64,000 nt of DNA, taken from Halobacteria archaeon AArc-dxtr1 (GTDB lineage Archaea; Halobacteriota; Halobacteria; Halobacteriales; Natrialbaceae). The stretch covers positions 124,001-188,000 of the forward strand of contig JAOPJY010000001.1 in NCBI GenBank assembly GCA_025517425.1. The letters run 5' to 3'. The position numbers were made by a program, and so were the translations under genes. Under the pieces are notes generated by a model that saw only the letters and a program-made list of their open reading frames with translations, was not told where the DNA came from and made no database searches. Position 1 is the first letter of the stretch; every line of letters starts with the position of its first letter. Below, one piece after another: positions 60,690 through 64,000 of the stretch.

Positions 60690-60923
60690 CAGTTCCGCAT
60701 TCGGCCGCCAGCACAAAGTACCGACCACCTGCCGCTGCCTGATACTGAAACTGCGCAGTATCTGGGGACTCGATGTCGGAACCGAGATCCGTCACTCGAT
60801 ACCGAACCGAGACGGGTCACAGCCGATGACGGTGTCGATCCGATGAGTGTCCCAGACTCGTGGTGGCGGGAAAGGCTACCGGTAACCCAACGCGTCTATA
60901 CGCAGTTGTGGTTGGTGCCTGTG

Positions 60924-61583
60924 ATGACCACCGTCGTCGAACTCGAACTCCCGGCGGCACACCTCGGGCTCGAGCGCACGTTCGATCGCGTACCGTCCTT
61001 CGAGTTCCAGCTCACCGGATCGATCGGCGATTCCCCGCCGCTCGTGTACGCGTCGGGCCCGGATCGAGGTGCAATCGAGTCCGCGATCTCTGCAGACGAT
61101 TCGGTCGATTTGCTCGCGAGCCTCGACGACGCTAGTGACGATCGGTGGCTGTTTCGCCTTGAGTTCGGCCGTCAGCTGAAGGTGTTTCAGCGGATCGTCG
61201 CGGAGCACGAGGGGATTATTCTGGATGCTCGGGGGCAGGACGCACGCTGGTCGGTCGAGTTGCTCTTTCACGACCGGGCAGCGGTCTCGAACTGTCACGC
61301 TCTCATCGGCGAGTACGACTTCCAGGCCGAAGTAACTCGGGTGAGCGCGGTGAACGGACACCTCTCGGAACATACGCCGCTGACCAAGATACAGTACGAG
61401 ACGATCCTGAAAGCTCACGAGCTCGGCTACTTCGACGTTCCGCGACAGGTGACCTTAGAGGAGCTCGCCGCAGAGCTCGACGTCTCCCACCAGGCCCTCT
61501 CCGAGCGCATCCGGCGAAGCCACGCTGCGCTGATCAGCGCCGAACTGTCGAATCGGCTGACGCCGATGGGGGCTAACACCTAG
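60924..61583 (+). CDS. Bacterio-opsin activator-type HTH regulator (HTH-10)
   Basis: A 219-residue regulator from ATG 60924 (MTTVVELELPAAHLG). The N-terminal 150 residues form the sensor-like BAT domain (VPSFEFQLTGSIGDSPPLV, then RLEFGRQLKVFQRIVAEHEG). The C-terminus carries the HTH-10 motif: LTKIQYETILKAHELGYFDVP and VTLEELAAELDVSHQALSERIRR. Such proteins are common haloarchaeal transcription factors; the ligand and targets are unknown. It is divergent from the stress-protein gene. Confidence 0.88.
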   Translation: MTTVVELELPAAHLGLERTFDRVPSFEFQLTGSIGDSPPLVYASGPDRGAIESAISADDSVDLLASLDDASDDRWLFRLEFGRQLKVFQRIVAEHEGIILDARGQDARWSVELLFHDRAAVSNCHALIGEYDFQAEVTRVSAVNGHLSEHTPLTKIQYETILKAHELGYFDVPRQVTLEELAAELDVSHQALSERIRRSHAALISAELSNRLTPMGANT

Positions 61584-61965
61584 GCAGACAGGGTCGTAAT
61601 ACGACACTATTCTGTTGATGTCTGAGTATATGGGAGGATAACGAGACGAATGTGCATAGATTCAATGAGTGGGTAGCAATCGCACCATCAAATAGCTTTA
61701 ACTAGGGTACTATCTAAAGATAGCGTGTCGGTGTGGAACCGACCCCAACCTGACCGTTACCACGTCTCGGCGTTGTGCCGTGACGCCGGCCGTCGGAGCG
61801 GTCTCGGATCCCGGTTACGATCGTCGGCTATTCGTGGCTGTGTGGCCGACGATTCGTCATCTGTCCCTCCGGGCCTCGACAAGTGAGTAACCGATGACGG
61901 CTGCACCTGTGTTGTACATACTCTTTCACGACCTTTATCACAGTGGGGTTCCATTGGTAATTACG
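61584..61965 (+). other. Long intergenic region
   Basis: This 382-base gap holds no confident gene. The left half (61584-61724) is AT-rich and contains a 14-bp palindrome at 61710-61723. The right half is GC-rich; a weak frame from GTG 61725 to TGA 61886 (53 codons, Arg/Ser-rich) is possible but has no recognisable features. A TATA-like CCTTTATCA (61931-61939) serves the next gene. Confidence 0.5.
61710..61723 (+). promoter_or_regulatory. 14-bp palindrome, possible operator
   Basis: CTATCT-AA-AGATAG is a perfect inverted repeat with a two-base centre in the AT-rich part of the 382-base gap after the HTH-10 gene, 243 bases before the DUF7344 gene. It could bind a dimeric regulator. Confidence 0.35.
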
Positions 61966-62562
61966 ATGTCCGATGGTAATCTCGTTGGAGACGGACGGAC
62001 GGCAGCCACTCGAGATGCTCCGTCCGCGACTGCTGGGGCGTCCGATCAACAGACGATGGACGCCTCGTCGCCAGAGCTTTCGTCGGACGACGTCTTTCAC
62101 CTGTTACAGACCAGCCGCCGGCGCGACGTACTCACACAGCTGCGTGAGGCAGATAACCCTCTAGATATTCGAACGCTCTCCGAACGGATCGCCGCCCGCG
62201 AACACGACACGACCGTCGAAACGCTCGATTCGACCCAGCGCCAGCGTGTCTACATCTCGCTGTATCAGACGCACCTCCCAAAGTTAGCCGAACACGGTGT
62301 GATCGATTACGAGAAAGATCGGGGCATCGTCTCCCGCCGTCCTGAGGCGGACGAACTCGATCCGTATCTCGAACTGTCGGCCGATGCTGCCCAGCGGTTG
62401 AACCCGTGGCCACGGCGGTACGCCGCTGTGACGGCTCTCGGACTCGTGGCGCTGGCTGCCACCCAACTCGTCTCGACGCCACTCTCGAGTACCGGAATCG
62501 CGACAGCAGTTCTCGGCGTACTCGGCCTCACGGCGCTTGCTCACCTCCGGACGGCCGAGTGA
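61966..62562 (+). CDS. DUF7344-type regulator with two membrane helices
   Basis: A 198-residue protein from ATG 61966, supported by a TATA-like element 27-35 bases upstream. After a Ser/Thr-rich head, a wHTH (SSDDVFHLLQTSRRRDVLTQL, then QRVYISLYQTHLPKLAEHGV) resembles the protein at 34975-35577. The C-terminal residues about 150-195 form two helices (RRYAAVTALGLVALAATQL; TGIATAVLGVLGLTALAHL), so DNA binding may be tied to the membrane. It overlaps the 3' end of the convergent protease gene by 35 bases. Confidence 0.82.
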   Translation: MSDGNLVGDGRTAATRDAPSATAGASDQQTMDASSPELSSDDVFHLLQTSRRRDVLTQLREADNPLDIRTLSERIAAREHDTTVETLDSTQRQRVYISLYQTHLPKLAEHGVIDYEKDRGIVSRRPEADELDPYLELSADAAQRLNPWPRRYAAVTALGLVALAATQLVSTPLSSTGIATAVLGVLGLTALAHLRTAE

Positions 62563-62992
62563 GCTCCGTCGGCACCGTCTCCGCGTGCTCATCGATCAGC
62601 CGATGGGCGTAGAACACCACCGAGAAATCCTGCGGGCTGGGCAACGCACAGGCGACCCAGCCGACGACCGCCGCGGTGTACACTGGATGGTCGGCCCTAA
62701 AGCCCCCGACTCCGATAGCGAGAGCGACCGGGAGCAGGAGGGTAAGCGGTGCGAGTGCCGCACACCGGAGGATCCACGGCGCCTCGCGACCCGTCAGTCG
62801 CGGTTCGACGACGGCCCAGGGACAGCTCATGACGAGTGACAGTACTCCGTCATCGCGGCCTGGGAGAATCCGAACCGCGTACTCGATGCGCGCCAGTCGG
62901 AGGACCAGCGCGTGACTCCACTCGTGGACGAGCAACCCGCCACAGATACCGACGAGGAGGGTGAAACCGGCGAACAGTAGTGAGGGATCCAT
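62528..62992 (-). CDS. HExxH membrane metalloprotease-like protein
   Basis: A 154-residue membrane protein from ATG 62992 (MDPSLLFAGFTLLVG). The zinc motif HEWSH lies in the first helix pair (GGLLVHEWSHALVLRLARI). Three more hydrophobic segments follow (ILRCAALAPLTLLLPVALAI; YTAAVVGWVACALPSPQDF), and PSPQDF could supply the third ligand Asp, as in M50 or DUF3267-type intramembrane proteases. Activity is inferred. It ends convergently with, and overlaps, the DUF7344 gene. Confidence 0.75.
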   Translation of the reverse strand: MDPSLLFAGFTLLVGICGGLLVHEWSHALVLRLARIEYAVRILPGRDDGVLSLVMSCPWAVVEPRLTGREAPWILRCAALAPLTLLLPVALAIGVGGFRADHPVYTAAVVGWVACALPSPQDFSVVFYAHRLIDEHAETVPTELTRPSGGEQAP

Positions 62993-63097
62993 CGATCTCC
63001 GAGTTGCTCTCGTTCTCGAGGATGTCGTTATCAATCCGTTGGTAGCCGGTTCGAGGAGGGGTGAGGATTAAAGTAGTGAGGAGTGGTATGATACAAC

Positions 63098-63829
63098 ATG
63101 GCATTCGGCGAGACACTCGAGTTCGGGCACAACGATCGCAGGCGGATCTACGAGTACGTCGAGCGCAACGGCGCTGTCGATCCAGACAGCGCCCGCGAGG
63201 CACTCGGAATCGAGCCGGCTGGCTTTCGACACCACGCCGCGATCTTAAAACGGGACGGGCAGTTGCAGCTTAAACACGGAATGCTCCGGGTCACCATCGA
63301 CGCCGGGACGACCGAGGAGTACGTCTCCGAGGAGCTATCCTTTCATATCCGGCCGGCGAAACAGGAGGATCTGACGGGGATCGTCGGTGCGATTCGACAG
63401 GTAGCCGAGGAGCGCACCTACATCGTCGCTGAAAGTGTCGCCGACGAGATCGACCATGAGAGCGCGCTCCTACGGTACAACGAGATCGAGTCGCGGATGT
63501 TCTTCGTCGCGACCGTCGAGAACGAGGTCGTCGGCTGGGTTCACCTGAACGCGCCCGAGTTGGACAAACTGAGCCACACTGCGGAGGTTACCGTCGGCGT
63601 CTTAGAGGAGTACCGTGGCCACGGAATCGGTTCACACCTCCTCTCGCGCGGACTCGAGTGGGCCGGCACGAACGGCTACGAGAAAGTCTATCAGAGCATC
63701 CCATCGACGAACAAAGAGGCCATCGGATTCCTCGAGACCCACGGCTGGGAGACCGAAGCAGTGCGCGAGGATCACTACAAGCTCGACGGACGCTACGTCG
63801 ACGAAGTCATGATGGCGATCGAACTGTAA
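63098..63829 (+). CDS. GNAT N-acetyltransferase with N-terminal winged helix
   Basis: A 243-residue protein. Residues about 8-70 form a winged helix (NDRRRIYEYVERNGAVDPDS, then HHAAILKRDGQLQLKHGMLR). Residues about 80-243 form a GNAT domain (LSFHIRPAKQEDLTGIVGAI, then the acetyl-CoA loop VGVLEEYRGHGIGSHLLSRGLE and AIGFLETHGW). The wHTH-GNAT fusion is common in haloarchaea; the acceptor is unknown and may be an amino acid or a protein N-terminus. Confidence 0.9.
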   Translation: MAFGETLEFGHNDRRRIYEYVERNGAVDPDSAREALGIEPAGFRHHAAILKRDGQLQLKHGMLRVTIDAGTTEEYVSEELSFHIRPAKQEDLTGIVGAIRQVAEERTYIVAESVADEIDHESALLRYNEIESRMFFVATVENEVVGWVHLNAPELDKLSHTAEVTVGVLEEYRGHGIGSHLLSRGLEWAGTNGYEKVYQSIPSTNKEAIGFLETHGWETEAVREDHYKLDGRYVDEVMMAIEL

Positions 63830-63918
63830 GCGGTCAGGGCCGTCAGGTGGGCAACAGCGCTCCTGTCGCCTCGATCACCCGGATCTCGCGTTCGAACTCG
63901 CGTCTCGGCAGTCGTCGG

Positions 63919-64000
63919 TCAGGAGGAATCAGGACTGTGGGTGACATAAACGTCGAGTTCGTTCACGTCGTCGCTTCGTTCTTCGGCGTGACTGAAACGG
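63919..64000 (-). CDS. Possible C-terminal fragment of a gene beyond the window
   Basis: One minus-strand frame is open from the right edge to a TGA at 63919-63921 and ends HAEERSDDVNELDVYVTHSP plus a short Ser/Asp tail, with haloarchaeal composition. Other frames also remain open for part of this stretch, so the call is weak. No family is recognised. Confidence 0.3.
   Translation of the reverse strand, partial: RFSHAEERSDDVNELDVYVTHSPDSS

Noticed and set aside
1-64000. CRISPR arrays, insertion sequences, integrases, toxin-antitoxin or phage genes
   Set aside because: None was seen on either strand; the repeats found have two or three copies only and sit in gaps or inside one gene.

Overview
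The window reads as chromosomal DNA of a haloarchaeon (class Halobacteria). Nearly every protein is strongly acidic, the DNA is GC-rich, and the gene set is typically haloarchaeal: CetZ1 tubulin, the ubiquitin-like modifier SAMP1, type II methionine aminopeptidase, archaeal GatD, the semi-phosphorylative Entner-Doudoroff enzymes, coenzyme F420 genes, many Tat signals, TATA boxes 22-30 bases before start codons, and families I know only from haloarchaea (RdfA, DUF63, HalOD1, DUF7344, DUF5813). The genus cannot be fixed. No rRNA, tRNA, CRISPR array, transposase or integrase was recognised.

Layout: 1-6.6 kb holds housekeeping and small genes (icd end, map, HIT protein, tRNA methylthiotransferase, AI-2E-type transporter, DUF547). 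At 6.7-10.0 kb lies a glucose catabolism block, gnaD, gdh and kdgA, with a consensus-like TrmB operator at gnaD and a near match at gdh. At 10.1-15.0 kb is a nucleoside breakdown block: nucleoside phosphorylase, PfkB kinase, ribose-1,5-bisphosphate isomerase and deoC, consistent with the haloarchaeal non-carboxylating pentose bisphosphate pathway. From 15 to 31 kb come a K+ channel, SAMP1, a VOC protein, a stress protein/amino acid transporter operon, gatD, an ArsR-like regulator, a Vms1-type peptidyl-tRNA hydrolase and several exported proteins, including a His/Asp-rich Tat protein and a halocyanin-like protein. A lower-GC lipoprotein sits at 30.3 kb.

From 31 to 47.6 kb are PspA, HerA and NurA separated by four small genes, gpmI, metY, TrkA flanked by two stand-alone RAM proteins, a lipoprotein sugar dehydrogenase, tmk and an SDR. 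From 47.7 to 51 kb cetZ1, cofC and cofG run in one direction. Then come a 1034-residue FAD/Fe-S oxidoreductase, an exported GH81 beta-1,3-glucanase, the cell-shape pair sph3 and rdfA, and regulators to the end.

Two functional themes stand out. One is carbon use: exported glucanase and sugar dehydrogenase, glucose oxidation to pyruvate and glyceraldehyde 3-phosphate, nucleoside pentose breakdown, phosphoglycerate mutase and lactate-type oxidation. The other is cell shape: CetZ1 about 9 kb from Sph3 and RdfA. The Sph3 protein shows unusual degeneration of its ATPase motifs together with a CxxC hook.
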